From: Candidatus Desulfovibrio gallistercoris
GTDB taxonomy: Bacteria; Desulfobacterota; Desulfovibrionia; Desulfovibrionales; Desulfovibrionaceae
Direction: 5' to 3'
Assembly (NCBI GenBank): GCA_019118745.1
Contig: DWYJ01000085.1
Span: forward strand, 1-54,196
Length of the DNA: 54,196 bases
In this document: one piece after another, positions 17,770 through 26,707 of the stretch
How the letters are laid out: every line of letters begins with the position of its first letter
Position numbering within the stretch: position 1 is the stretch's first letter
The notes under the pieces: generated by a model
Told to the model about the DNA's origin: nothing
Database searches by the model: none
What the model saw: only the letters and a program-made list of their open reading frames with translations
Translations under genes and position numbers: made by a program

Positions 17770-20499
17770 ATGGAAACGAAAACGCTTGTGGTCAATGGCA
17801 TTCCCCGCAGGGTCATGGTCAGTCCTGACGCCACCCTCGTGGATGTTCTGCGCAATCAGCTTCAGCTCACCAGCGTCAAGGTGGGCTGCGGGCAGGGACA
17901 GTGCGGAGCCTGTACGGTCATCCTCGACGGCAAGGTGACGCGCGCCTGCATCGTGAAAATGCGCCGCGTGCCCGAAAATGCCGCCGTCACCACGCTGGAA
18001 GGCATCGGTACCCCCGACAATCTGCATCCGCTCCAGGTCGCCTGGATGTATCACGGCGCGGCCCAGTGCGGTTTCTGCACGCCGGGCTTCATCGTCTCGG
18101 CCAAGGGCCTGCTGGACAGCAACCTCAATCCCAGCCGCGAAGACGTGCGCGACTGGTTCCAGAAACACCATAACGTCTGCCGCTGCACCGGCTACATCCC
18201 GCTGGTGGACGCCGTCATGGACGCCGCCGCCGTGCTGCGCGGCGAAAAGACGCTGGACGACATCACCTTCAAGATGCCTGCCGACGGCCGGGTGTTCGGT
18301 TCGCGCCTGCCGCGTCCCAGCGCCGTGACCAAGGTGACGGGCCTTGCCGAATACGGCGCGGACGCCGCGGTGCACATGCCGCCGGAAACGCTCCATCTGG
18401 CCCTGGCCCAGGCCAAGGTCTCCCATGCCAACATCAAGGGCATCGACACTTCCGAAGCCGAGAAGATGCCCGGCGTGGTGCGCGTGCTGACCCACAAGGA
18501 CGTGAAGGGCAAGAACCGCATCACCGGCCTCATCACCTTCGCCGACAACAAGGGCGACGGCTGGGACCGCCCCATCCTCAATGACACCAAGGTGTTCCAG
18601 TACGGCGACGCGCTGGCCATCGTCTGCGCCGATTCCGAGGAACACGCCCGCGCCGCCGCCGAAAAGGTGAAGTTCGACCTCGAGCTGCTGCCCGAATACA
18701 TGAGCGCGCCCGAAGCCATGGCCCCGGACGCCATCGAGATCCACCCCGGCACGCCCAACATCTATTACGAGCCCCACATCGAAAAGGGCGAGGACACCAA
18801 ACCCTATTTTGACGACCCCAACAACGTGGTGGTGGAAGACAGCTTCTACACCCAGCGTCAGCCGCACCTCAACATCGAGCCGGACGTGGGCTACGGCTAC
18901 CTTAATGAAGAGGGCAAGCTCGTCATCCACTCCAAATCCATCGGCCTGCATCTGCACGCGCTGATGATCGCCCCCGGCCTGGGCGTCAAATTCCCCGAAG
19001 AGCTGGTGCTCGTGCAGAACACCACGGGCGGCACCTTCGGCTACAAGTTCAGCCCCACCATGGAAGCCCTTATCGGCGTGGCCGTGCTGGCCACGGGCCG
19101 TCCCTGCCATCTGCGCTACAACTATCAGCAACAGCAGCAGTACACCGGCAAGCGCTCGCCCTTCTGGACCACCGTCCGCATGGCCGCCGACAAGAAGACC
19201 GGCAAGATCAAGGCTATGGAGACCGACTGGACCTGCGACCACGGCCCGTACTCCGAATTCGGCGATCTGCTGACCCTGCGCGGGGCCCAGTTCATCGGCG
19301 CGGGCTACGGCATCCCCAACATCCGCGGCGACGGCCGCACCGTGGCCACCAACCACGCTTGGGGCGCGGCCTTCCGCGGCTACGGCGGCCCGGAATCGGA
19401 ATTCCCCTCCGAAGTGCTCATGGACGAACTGGCCGAAAAGCTGGGCATGGACCCCTTCGACCTGCGCGAGCTCAACTGCTACAAGGAAGGCGACACCACG
19501 CCCACCGGCCAGAAGCCCGAAGTCATCAACCTGCCCACCATGTTCAAGGCCCTGCGGCCCAAGTATGAAGCCGCCAAGGCCCGCGTGAAAGCCGAATCCA
19601 CCGCCGAGGTCAAGCGTGGCGTGGGTCTGGCCCTTGCCGTCTACGGCGCCGGTCTGGACGGCCCGGACTCCTCCGAAGCCTGGGTGGAACTCAATCCCGA
19701 CGGTTCGGTGACGGTCGGCAGCACCTGGGAAGATCACGGTCAGGGCGCGGACTCCGGCGCGCAGTGCACCGCCCATGAGGCCCTGCGGCCCATCGGCCTG
19801 CCCGTGGAAAAGATCCGCCTCGTCATGAACGACACCAGCAAGACGCCCAACTCCGGCCCGGCCGGCGGTTCGCGCTCGCAGGTGATGACGGGCAACGCCA
19901 TCCGCGTGGCCTGCGAGTCGCTGGTGGAAGCCATGCGCAAGCCCAACGGCGGCGGCTTCTTCACCTATGACGAGATGAAGGCCGAAGGACGCGCCGTGCA
20001 CCATGACGGCAAGTGGACCGCTCCCGCCCGCGACTGCGGCAAGAACTGTCAGGGCGAGCCCTTCTGCTGCTACATGTACGGCCTGTTCATGGCCGAGGTG
20101 GCCGTGGAAGTGGCCACCGGCAAGACCACGGTGGAAAAGATGACCATGGTGGCCGACATCGGCAAGGTGGCCAACCGCCTCATCACCGACGGTCAGCTCT
20201 ACGGCGGCATCGCCCAGGGCATCGGCCTCGCCCTCACCGAGGACTACGAGGACATCAAGAAGCACAGCACCATGGCCGGCGCCGGTATCCCCACCATCAA
20301 GGACATCCCGGACAACATCGAGCTCATCTACGTGGAGACCCCGCGTCCCGACGGCCCCTTCGGCGCGTCCGGCACCGGGGAGATCCCGCTGTGCGGCCCG
20401 CATCCGGCCATCATCAACGCCATCTACAACGCCTGCGGCGCGCGGGTGACCCATCTGCCCGCCTACCCTGAGCGTGTGCTGGCGGCCATGCCCAAGTAA
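17770..20499 (+). CDS. mop: Molybdenum aldehyde oxidoreductase (Mop)
   Basis: 909 aa, xanthine-oxidase family enzyme that oxidises aldehydes to acids, as a single chain without a FAD domain as in D. gigas Mop (907 aa). Plant-type [2Fe-2S] cysteines are 40, 45, 48 and 60; the second [2Fe-2S] uses 100, 103, 137 and 139, the same numbering as I recall for D. gigas. The catalytic glutamate is in GASGTGEIPL (Glu871). The ATG at 17770 has a GGAG site six bases upstream, overlapping an alternative ATG at 17758. The enzyme class uses molybdopterin cytosine dinucleotide; a MocA-like protein is encoded about 8 kb downstream on the same strand. Confidence 0.96.
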   Translation: METKTLVVNGIPRRVMVSPDATLVDVLRNQLQLTSVKVGCGQGQCGACTVILDGKVTRACIVKMRRVPENAAVTTLEGIGTPDNLHPLQVAWMYHGAAQCGFCTPGFIVSAKGLLDSNLNPSREDVRDWFQKHHNVCRCTGYIPLVDAVMDAAAVLRGEKTLDDITFKMPADGRVFGSRLPRPSAVTKVTGLAEYGADAAVHMPPETLHLALAQAKVSHANIKGIDTSEAEKMPGVVRVLTHKDVKGKNRITGLITFADNKGDGWDRPILNDTKVFQYGDALAIVCADSEEHARAAAEKVKFDLELLPEYMSAPEAMAPDAIEIHPGTPNIYYEPHIEKGEDTKPYFDDPNNVVVEDSFYTQRQPHLNIEPDVGYGYLNEEGKLVIHSKSIGLHLHALMIAPGLGVKFPEELVLVQNTTGGTFGYKFSPTMEALIGVAVLATGRPCHLRYNYQQQQQYTGKRSPFWTTVRMAADKKTGKIKAMETDWTCDHGPYSEFGDLLTLRGAQFIGAGYGIPNIRGDGRTVATNHAWGAAFRGYGGPESEFPSEVLMDELAEKLGMDPFDLRELNCYKEGDTTPTGQKPEVINLPTMFKALRPKYEAAKARVKAESTAEVKRGVGLALAVYGAGLDGPDSSEAWVELNPDGSVTVGSTWEDHGQGADSGAQCTAHEALRPIGLPVEKIRLVMNDTSKTPNSGPAGGSRSQVMTGNAIRVACESLVEAMRKPNGGGFFTYDEMKAEGRAVHHDGKWTAPARDCGKNCQGEPFCCYMYGLFMAEVAVEVATGKTTVEKMTMVADIGKVANRLITDGQLYGGIAQGIGLALTEDYEDIKKHSTMAGAGIPTIKDIPDNIELIYVETPRPDGPFGASGTGEIPLCGPHPAIINAIYNACGARVTHLPAYPERVLAAMPK

Positions 20500-20555
20500 A
20501 CACTGCCTGCAACGGGGGGAGGTCCGCCTCCCCCCACGAGGTGGGTTCATCCTGC

Positions 20556-20945
20556 GATGTTTTTCCGGGGGAAGGGAAACCCCTCGCTCTGCTGTCGATG
20601 CCTGTAAGGCCTTACGGCCTAACAGGCACGGCCTACGGCCGCCTTTCGGTCGCGCTCTGCTGTCGATGCCCGTAGCTTCCTGCGTCGCAACGGGCACGGC
20701 CTACGGCCGCCTTTCGGTCGCGCTCTGCTGTCGATGCCTGTTAGAGCCTGTCAACATTAATTTTACAAATAATTCAATGTATAACACTGTTTTCCGCACG
20801 CGCTCAGCTTGCCATGGAGGCGGAGTTGCTTCGTGTCCCTGACTCTTATCCCGGTAAAAGCGCGCTGGGGAAGGGATGGGGGGCTTGGGGGGAAGGGGAA
20901 CCCCTCCCGCGCAGGCGGAGGGGTTCCCCTTCCCCCCAAAAAGTA
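20556..20945. repeat. Two B repeats arranged head to head, with 68-bp tandem units
   Basis: The first part is a reversed B with three 68-bp-spaced units (starting 20585, 20653, 20721), each holding a TCGATGCC(C/T)GT…AC(A/G)GGCA hairpin. A second B starts at 20742 (TAGAGCCTGTCAACATTAA), with the AT-rich end and the GCGCGCTGGGGAAGGG block. It finishes in a perfect 22-bp stem (arms 20885-20906 and 20918-20939). The array fills the 478 bp between mop and the next gene and may lower transcription across it. Confidence 0.8.
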
Positions 20946-20977
20946 ACCAGCACGAGTCACCCCATAGGGAACGCCAT

Positions 20978-23419
20978 ATGACCGTTTTTGATCAGGACTA
21001 TCTGCGGCGGGCAGAGGCCCGCTGCACGCAGGAGAGCCCGCCGCGCTGCCGTCGGGACTGCCCGCTGGACCTTGACGTGCGGGCCTTTCTGGAGCAGGCC
21101 GCGCAGGGCAAATGGGCCGCGGCCCGCAAGCTGCTGGAGCGCCACCTGCCGCTGCCGGAACTGTTCTGCCGTCTGTGCGACCATCCGTGCGAGGAGGGCT
21201 GTGCCCGGCGGGATCTCGGCGGCTCGCTGGACGTGCGCGGGCTGGAGATCTTCTGCCTTGCGGAGCTGGGGCCGCAGTCCCGGCCGCTGCCCATGCCGCG
21301 CAAGAACAAGACCATCGCCGTGCTCGGCGCGGGACTGGCCGGACTGGTGGCTGCCTGGGATCTGGCGGGCAAGGGCTATGGCGTGCTCATCGTCCATGAC
21401 CGGCCCGTGGAAGCGGGCCTTGCCGAGGCTTTCCCGCACGTGCCGGACATGGCCGCCCTCTGGGCCGCGCAGCGGCCGGTGCTGGAACGCAAAGGCGTGC
21501 GCTTCGAAGCGGCGGCGCTGGATGCCGCGCGCCTGACGCGGGCCTGCGCCGAGGCGGAGGCCGTGCTGGTGGACGCCGGGGCCGCGGCCGGGCTTGCGCC
21601 GGAAGCGGCGAAAGTGGACGCCGCCACTCTGCACTGGCGGGACGCGGTCTGCGTGGCGGGCCGTCCTTCCCGCACGCCTGCGGGCATGAGCTATGCGTCA
21701 GCCTCCCGGCAGGCCGGGGAAGGGCGGCAGGCGGCCCGATCGCTGGAACGGCTGGCCGGGGGCGTCTCCCTGACCGCCGCCCGTGAGGAAAGCCCGCGCG
21801 AGCTGCATACCCGTCTGGAGGGCATCGCGCCCGTACCGCGCGTGGAGCCCGCCGCAGAGACCTACAGTGAGGCGGAAGCCCGGCAGGAGGCGGCGCGCTG
21901 CCTGCAGTGCCAGTGCCTCATCTGCGTGAAGCAGTGCCTGCTCCTGCAGAAGTACAAGGGCTATCCTCGCGTCTACGCCCGGCAGATGTTCAATAATGCC
22001 GCCATCGTCATGGGCTTGCACCTGGCCAATGAACTCATCAACGGCTGTACGCTCTGCGGGCAGTGCGAGGAGCTGTGCCCGGAGAATTTTTCCATGTCCG
22101 AGCTCTGCCTCACGTCCCGACGGGACATGGTGGAACGGGGCTATATGCCTGCCTCGGCGCATGAGTTCGCCTTGGAGGACATGGAATCCGCCTGCGGCGA
22201 GGCCTGCGCCGTCCGCATCCCGCCGGACGCGCAGCCTGCGGACGGGGGAACGTCCGCCCCGCACGATGCCGCAGGGGGGGAGGGCTGGCTGTTCTTCCCC
22301 GGCTGTCAGCTTGCCGCTTCGCGCGGGGAGCAGGTGGAAGCCCTGTTCGACTGGTTGCGTGCGGCGCTGGCCGGAGCAGGCGAGTTCGCGCCGGGGCTGG
22401 CGCGCGGGCCGGTGGGCCTGCTGCTGCGCTGCTGCGGCATCCCGGCGCGCTGGGCCGGGCGGGAAGCGGATTTTGCCGCACAGACCGCCGCCCTGCGAGA
22501 ACATTGGGAAGCCTGCGGCAGGCCCCGGCTGCTGGCGGCCTGTTCGTCCTGTCTGAGCGTGTTGCGGGAGGCGCTGCCCGAAGCTCGTCCGCTCTCGCTC
22601 TGGGAAGTGCTCGACGCGCTGCCCTGGCCGGGGACGGATGCGGCCCCGGCGCACGGGACGCTGAGCGTGCAGGACCCTTGCACGGCCCGGCATGACGCCG
22701 CGTGGCAGGCGGCCGTGCGCTCGCTGGCCCGCAAGGCCGGGGCCACGCTGGAGGAGCCGGCCCGCAGCGGCAGGGAAACGGCCTGTTGCGGCTATGGCGG
22801 CCTCGTCTGGTGCGCGCAGCCGGGACTTGCGGCGGACATGAGCGTGCGGCGCGGCGAGGAACTGGCGCACACGGCGCTCACCTCCTGCATCATGTGCCGG
22901 GACAGGCTCGTGGCCGGAGGCAAGGCGTCCCTGCATCTTTTCGACCTGCTGCCCCAGCTGGCCGGACGGCCTGCGGAGCCCGCGCGTCCGGGGCCCGGAC
23001 TTTCGGCCCGCCGTGCCGCCCGCGCCGCCCTGCGGGAGCGACTTGTGCGCCGCTATCCCGGCTGCGGCGAGCCTGTCCCCGACCGGACGGCCGGCTGGTT
23101 GCCGCTGCACATCCCGGAGGAGGTGCTGCGCGAGATGGAGGCCCGGCACATCCTGCGGGAAGACGTGTGCGAGACCGTCAGCCGTGTGGAGCGGGAGAGC
23201 GCGTATTTCGTCAATGAGAGCAACGGGCATCGTCTGGGTGCCTGGCGGCCGCGACAGGTGACGTTCTGGGCGGAATACAGCCCGGCGACGGACGGGGCGG
23301 GTTTCGTGCTGCACGCGGCCTGGTGCCACCGCATGCGCGTGCCGGGCATCCTGACGGCCGACGGCCCGTCCGGCGGGGCCGGCTGTTGCGGCGAGGAAGG
23401 GCAGGGAGGTCAGGCATGA
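20978..23419 (+). CDS. Pyridine nucleotide-disulfide oxidoreductase/dicluster-binding protein (DVU_1558-like)
   Basis: 813 aa. Domain order: a GltD-like N-terminal [4Fe-4S] region (CRRDCPLD, CRLCDHPCEEGCAR; residues about 17-85), a reduced flavin Rossmann domain (VLGAGLAGLVAAWDLAG, about 113-130), a ferredoxin-type pair (CLQCQCLICVKQC and CTLCGQCEELCP, about 310-370), and a C-terminal CCG/HdrB-like domain with CCGIPARW and CCGYGG. It is expected to move electrons between a pyridine nucleotide or flavin and iron-sulfur partners. AGGGA precedes the ATG. The gene overlaps the next by four bases. An electron partner for Mop is an inference from neighbourhood. Confidence 0.85.
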   Translation: MTVFDQDYLRRAEARCTQESPPRCRRDCPLDLDVRAFLEQAAQGKWAAARKLLERHLPLPELFCRLCDHPCEEGCARRDLGGSLDVRGLEIFCLAELGPQSRPLPMPRKNKTIAVLGAGLAGLVAAWDLAGKGYGVLIVHDRPVEAGLAEAFPHVPDMAALWAAQRPVLERKGVRFEAAALDAARLTRACAEAEAVLVDAGAAAGLAPEAAKVDAATLHWRDAVCVAGRPSRTPAGMSYASASRQAGEGRQAARSLERLAGGVSLTAAREESPRELHTRLEGIAPVPRVEPAAETYSEAEARQEAARCLQCQCLICVKQCLLLQKYKGYPRVYARQMFNNAAIVMGLHLANELINGCTLCGQCEELCPENFSMSELCLTSRRDMVERGYMPASAHEFALEDMESACGEACAVRIPPDAQPADGGTSAPHDAAGGEGWLFFPGCQLAASRGEQVEALFDWLRAALAGAGEFAPGLARGPVGLLLRCCGIPARWAGREADFAAQTAALREHWEACGRPRLLAACSSCLSVLREALPEARPLSLWEVLDALPWPGTDAAPAHGTLSVQDPCTARHDAAWQAAVRSLARKAGATLEEPARSGRETACCGYGGLVWCAQPGLAADMSVRRGEELAHTALTSCIMCRDRLVAGGKASLHLFDLLPQLAGRPAEPARPGPGLSARRAARAALRERLVRRYPGCGEPVPDRTAGWLPLHIPEEVLREMEARHILREDVCETVSRVERESAYFVNESNGHRLGAWRPRQVTFWAEYSPATDGAGFVLHAAWCHRMRVPGILTADGPSGGAGCCGEEGQGGQA

Positions 23420-23631
23420 GCATGGGTCCCAATTACGCCCCCGACGGGGGGCCGTGGCGCTGCGGCCGTTGCGGCTGCGCGCTGGAACAGGGCAAGGTGC
23501 AGGCCGAATACCTGCAAAGCGCCTTTGACGTCTTTCTGCCCCGCTGCCCGCAGTGCGGCCTGACCATGATCCCCCGCACGCTGGCCGAAGGCAAGATGCT
23601 GGAAGTGGAACGCCTGCTGGAAGACAAATGA
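23416..23631 (+). CDS. Small CxxC redox protein (DVU_1557-like)
   Basis: 71 aa. Two CxxC pairs, CGRCG near residue 16 and CPQCG near residue 44, suggest a zinc-ribbon or rubredoxin-like metal site. It begins within the stop of the preceding oxidoreductase gene (ATGA overlap) and ends within the start of trsM (ATGA again), so the three are translationally coupled. The conserved segment FLPRCPQCGLTMIPRTLAEGK is cut here to key residues: the CPQCG pair followed by a basic stretch and an acidic tail. Electron carriage or a scaffold role is unproven. Confidence 0.8.
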   Translation: MSMGPNYAPDGGPWRCGRCGCALEQGKVQAEYLQSAFDVFLPRCPQCGLTMIPRTLAEGKMLEVERLLEDK

Positions 23632-24440
23632 CGAACCAGCCCTGGGCGCATCCCCTGTTCCACGCCGTCAGCGGCGGCGAGTGGCATCCCGGCGGCGCGG
23701 CGGCCACGGAACGCCTCTGGCGGGCCTGCCGGGCCGCGCTGGCCGATGGTGGGGAGCCGGCCGGAGGGAGGAACGGCGGGCGGCCGTTGCGGGTCGTGGA
23801 CACGGGCTGCGGCGAGGGCGCGGCGGCGTGGCGGCTGGCGGCGGATGGACAGACCGTCGTGGCGCTGGACAGGACGCCGCAACCTGGCTGGCGGCAGCCT
23901 CCTTCCGCTGCGGCAGGCCTGGCGCGGCCATTCTTTTGCACGGCGGATGTCCGCCACATCCCCTTGCCGGACGGCTGGGCGGACGTGGTGCTCTGTCAGT
24001 GCGTGGCCTCCCTCCTGCCGCGGCCGGAAAGTTTTTTTGCCGAGGCGGCCCGCGTGCTGCGGCCCGGCGGGGCGCTGGGCTTCAGCGATCTCATGCGGCG
24101 CGGTCCGACCGCAAGCCCGGCAGCCTGCGGCACGGCCCGTGCGGCCGGGACACTGCCGGAGACGCCCGCCGAGGCCGTGTCCGGCGGCTGTGCCGCCGGG
24201 GCGCGCTCACGCGAGACGTGGGAGCGGCTCCTGCGGGAGGCCGGTTTTCGTCTCCTGTCCTTTGCCGACGAGAGCCGTGAACTGGCCCGACTGGCGGCGC
24301 GGCTCATCTGGTACGGCGACGGCGCGAGCCTGCATGCGCTTGGCTTGCGTTGCGCGTCCGGCCCGACGGCTCCCGGCAGCCCGGCGAGCCGCCCCGGCTA
24401 CGGTGTATGGGTGGCCGTGAACGCGCGACGGACGGCGTGA
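23628..24440 (+). CDS. trsM: SAM-dependent methyltransferase TrsM (DVU_1556-like)
   Basis: 270 aa. Class I Rossmann methyltransferase: motif I VVDTGCGEGAAAW (about residues 56-68), an acidic residue in VALDRTP, motif DVVLCQCVASLLP (about 117) and the post-motif RVLRPGGALGFSD. The name TrsM is used by annotation pipelines for the methyltransferase beside the radical SAM protein TrsS; the methylated substrate is unknown. The start overlaps the preceding stop. A B repeat is inserted immediately after the TGA stop, separating trsM from the rest of the set. Confidence 0.82.
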   Translation: MTNQPWAHPLFHAVSGGEWHPGGAAATERLWRACRAALADGGEPAGGRNGGRPLRVVDTGCGEGAAAWRLAADGQTVVALDRTPQPGWRQPPSAAAGLARPFFCTADVRHIPLPDGWADVVLCQCVASLLPRPESFFAEAARVLRPGGALGFSDLMRRGPTASPAACGTARAAGTLPETPAEAVSGGCAAGARSRETWERLLREAGFRLLSFADESRELARLAARLIWYGDGASLHALGLRCASGPTAPGSPASRPGYGVWVAVNARRTA

Positions 24441-24443
24441 GCC

Positions 24444-24737
24444 TAAGGCGTGCTGATTGTATTCGCTGCTTGTTTGGGGGGAAGGGGAACCCCTCGCTCT
24501 GCTGTCGATGCCCGTAGCTTCCTTCGTCGCAACGGGCACGGCCTACGGCCGCCTTTCGGTCGCGCTCTGCTGTCGATGCCCGTAGCTTCCTTCGTCGCAA
24601 CGGGCACGGCCTACGGCCGCCTTTCGGTCGCACTCTGCTGTCGATGCCCGTAAGGCTCCTGCGTCGCCTAACGGGCATCGACAGCAAAGCAAAGGGGTTT
24701 CTTCCCCCTCACAAAAGAGTAATGAGTCCTGAGCCTA
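24444..24737 (-). repeat. Dispersed repeat B with 68-bp tandem units, inside the trs gene series
   Basis: TGTTTGGGGGGAAGGGGAA is followed by 68-bp units starting at 24495, 24563 and 24631; the first two differ by hardly any base. The last unit holds a perfect inverted repeat, GCTGTCGATGCCCGT and its complement. An identical 11-base sequence, TGAGCCTAAGG, occurs at 24438-24448 and 24730-24740 on the two borders. It fills the 309-bp gap between trsM and the next gene. Confidence 0.8.
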
Positions 24738-24749
24738 AGGAGAGAACGA

Positions 24750-25235
24750 ATGCATCCGCTCATGCTGGAACTGTTGCCGTGGGTGCGGCAGGGCTATTGT
24801 TGCAGTCAGCTCCTTCTGCTGCTGCTTTTGCAGGCGCGCGGGGAGGAGAATCCCGGACTGGTGCGCGCCATGCAGGGCCTGTGCGTGGGCATCGGCCATG
24901 CGGACGGCCCCTGCGGCCTGCTGACCGGCGGGGCCTGCGCCCTTGGTCTGCTGGCCGGGAAGGGGGCGGACGGCGAGGAGGCGCAGCCTCTGCTGGAGGC
25001 CCTGCTCAACGACTATGCCCAGTGGTTCCGTGAACGCACGGCCGCCTTTGGCGGCAGCTCCTGCGATACGGTGGCGGCGGGGCTGGCGGCCGAGCGCGGC
25101 GAGACCGGCAGCGGCGGGGCAGGGCGGCCCGATCCCGCCGGTTGCGGGGATCTGCTGGCCGAGGCCTGGGAAAAGCTGCTGGAGCTCGTGCAGGCCTACG
25201 ATGTGGACCTCATGGCGCACACGGGGCAGGCATGA
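24750..25235 (+). CDS. C-GCAxxG-C-C family protein (DVU_1555-like)
   Basis: 161 aa. Conserved cysteines appear in GYCCSQ (Cys17, Cys18), GPCGLLTGGACALG (about 58-71) and SSCDT (about 103), the pattern of C_GCAxxG_C_C redox proteins. Some homologues have selenocysteine at the first position; here both are Cys codons. AAGGAGAG lies seven to twelve bases before the ATG, so translation restarts well after the repeat. The stop overlaps the trsS start. It is likely an iron-sulfur or thiol redox protein serving the radical SAM enzyme; function not established. Confidence 0.82.
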   Translation: MHPLMLELLPWVRQGYCCSQLLLLLLLQARGEENPGLVRAMQGLCVGIGHADGPCGLLTGGACALGLLAGKGADGEEAQPLLEALLNDYAQWFRERTAAFGGSSCDTVAAGLAAERGETGSGGAGRPDPAGCGDLLAEAWEKLLELVQAYDVDLMAHTGQA

Positions 25236-26707
25236 GCGTTACGGCCCGCACGCTGCACCGCACGCAAAGCGTCTGCCCCGTCTGCCTGCGCCGCATCGAC
25301 GCCGCCTATGTGCGGGAAGGGGAGACGGTCTTTTTTCGCAAGACCTGTCCCCAGCACGGCAGCTTTGCCGTGCCCGTGCTGCGGCAGGCGGAGGGGCTGC
25401 CGGCCTTCGAGGACTGGCAACGGCCCAAGACGCCTTCCTATCCGGCCCGGCCCCTGACGGAAGCGGCCCAGGGCTGCCCCTTTGACTGCGGCCTCTGCCC
25501 CGGTCATGCCCAGCACACGTGTACCGCTTTGCTGGAGGTGACCCTGCGCTGCGACATGGCTTGTCCGGTCTGCTATGCCGCGGCGGGCACGGCGGACGTG
25601 CCGCCGGACCCGGACATGGCGACGCTGCTCCGCCGGCTCGACCGTCTGCGGCAGGTCTCGCCGGGCTGCAACGTGCAACTTTCCGGCGGCGAGCCCACCC
25701 AGCGGGACGATCTGCCGGACATCATCCGGGCGGTGCGCGCGCGGGGCTTCGGGCTGGTGCAGGTCAACAGCAACGGGTTGCGGCTGGGGCGCGACCCCGC
25801 CTATGCCGTAGGCCTGCGTGAGGCCGGGCTGGATTCGGTCTATCTGCAATGGGATGGGCCGGATGATGCGGCCTGCGCCCCCCTGCGCGGCAGCCTGCCG
25901 CAGGGGGAGAGCCTCATGGCCCGCAAGGCGGCGGCCGTGCGGCATTGCGCGGCGGCCGGGCTGGGCGTGGTGCTGGTGGCCACCCTCATGCCGGAGGCCA
26001 ACCTGCCCCGGCTGGGCGATCTGCTGCGTCAGGCCCTGCGGCTGGGGCCCGCTGTGCGCGGCCTGCATCTGCAACCGTTTTCCCGCTTCGGTCGTTATCC
26101 CGGCGACCTGCTGACCGCGCCGCGCCTGTCGCTTTTCGGCGTGCTGGAGGCCCTCTGCGCGCAGGCCCCTGAACTGGTGCGGCCGGAACATGTCCATCCG
26201 CCGGGCTGCGAGCATTCCCTTTGTTCCTTCAGTGCGGTCTATGCCCGCGAGACGGGCCCGGACGGCACGCCCGGCCTGCGCCTGCTCGCCGATGCCGCAT
26301 CCCCCTGCTGCGGCCCCGCTTCTCCCGCCCGTCCGGCGGCAGGGCCGCAGGCGGCGCCGCTGGAAGCCGCCGAAGGGGCGCGCCGTTCCCGGCAGTTCGT
26401 GGCCGCGCACTGGGCCGGCGCGGAGCCTGAGGCCGCTCCCGTCGCGGCTGCCGACGACTTCAGCCGTTTTCTGGCGCGGGCGGGCGTGGAACGGCGTTTC
26501 ACCCTTTCCTGCATGGCTTTTCAGGATGCCCTCGATCTGGATGTGGAGCGTGTGCGCGGCTGCTGCATCCACGTCATGCGGCCCGATGGGCGCATGATCC
26601 CCTTCTGTCTGCAAAATCTCACCGCCGTGGACGGCAGCATGCTCTATCCCGACCGCCTGCGAACCGGCAGTCCTCAGGCTGAAAGCGAGGGTGAGCATGC
26701 GCCATAG
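25232..26707 (+). CDS. trsS: Radical SAM protein TrsS (DVU_1554-like)
   Basis: 491 aa. The radical SAM cluster motif is CDMACPVC (Cys107, 111, 114), with the SAM-contact segment VQLSGGEPTQRDD. Before it come CPVC (15, 18), CPQHG (39-43) and GCPFDCGLCPGHAQHTC (82-97), an N-terminal cysteine layout that resembles the MJ0619/Tes group of radical SAM proteins. More cysteines occur at the C-terminus (CMAFQDALD, GCCIHV, FCLQN), suggesting an auxiliary cluster. It overlaps the genes on both sides. The substrate is unknown; the trs pair is named by pipelines without a reported reaction that I can recall. Confidence 0.85.
   Translation: MSVTARTLHRTQSVCPVCLRRIDAAYVREGETVFFRKTCPQHGSFAVPVLRQAEGLPAFEDWQRPKTPSYPARPLTEAAQGCPFDCGLCPGHAQHTCTALLEVTLRCDMACPVCYAAAGTADVPPDPDMATLLRRLDRLRQVSPGCNVQLSGGEPTQRDDLPDIIRAVRARGFGLVQVNSNGLRLGRDPAYAVGLREAGLDSVYLQWDGPDDAACAPLRGSLPQGESLMARKAAAVRHCAAAGLGVVLVATLMPEANLPRLGDLLRQALRLGPAVRGLHLQPFSRFGRYPGDLLTAPRLSLFGVLEALCAQAPELVRPEHVHPPGCEHSLCSFSAVYARETGPDGTPGLRLLADAASPCCGPASPARPAAGPQAAPLEAAEGARRSRQFVAAHWAGAEPEAAPVAAADDFSRFLARAGVERRFTLSCMAFQDALDLDVERVRGCCIHVMRPDGRMIPFCLQNLTAVDGSMLYPDRLRTGSPQAESEGEHAP

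Noticed and set aside
17419..20697. Minus-strand open frame of more than 1000 codons opposite mop
   Set aside because: It is the antisense shadow of a highly conserved enzyme gene with strong third-position GC bias; its translation is Gly/His/Val-rich and has no domain.
24495..24690. 68-bp tandem repeats as a CRISPR array
   Set aside because: The units are contiguous and nearly identical throughout, with no unique spacers, and no cas genes are near.
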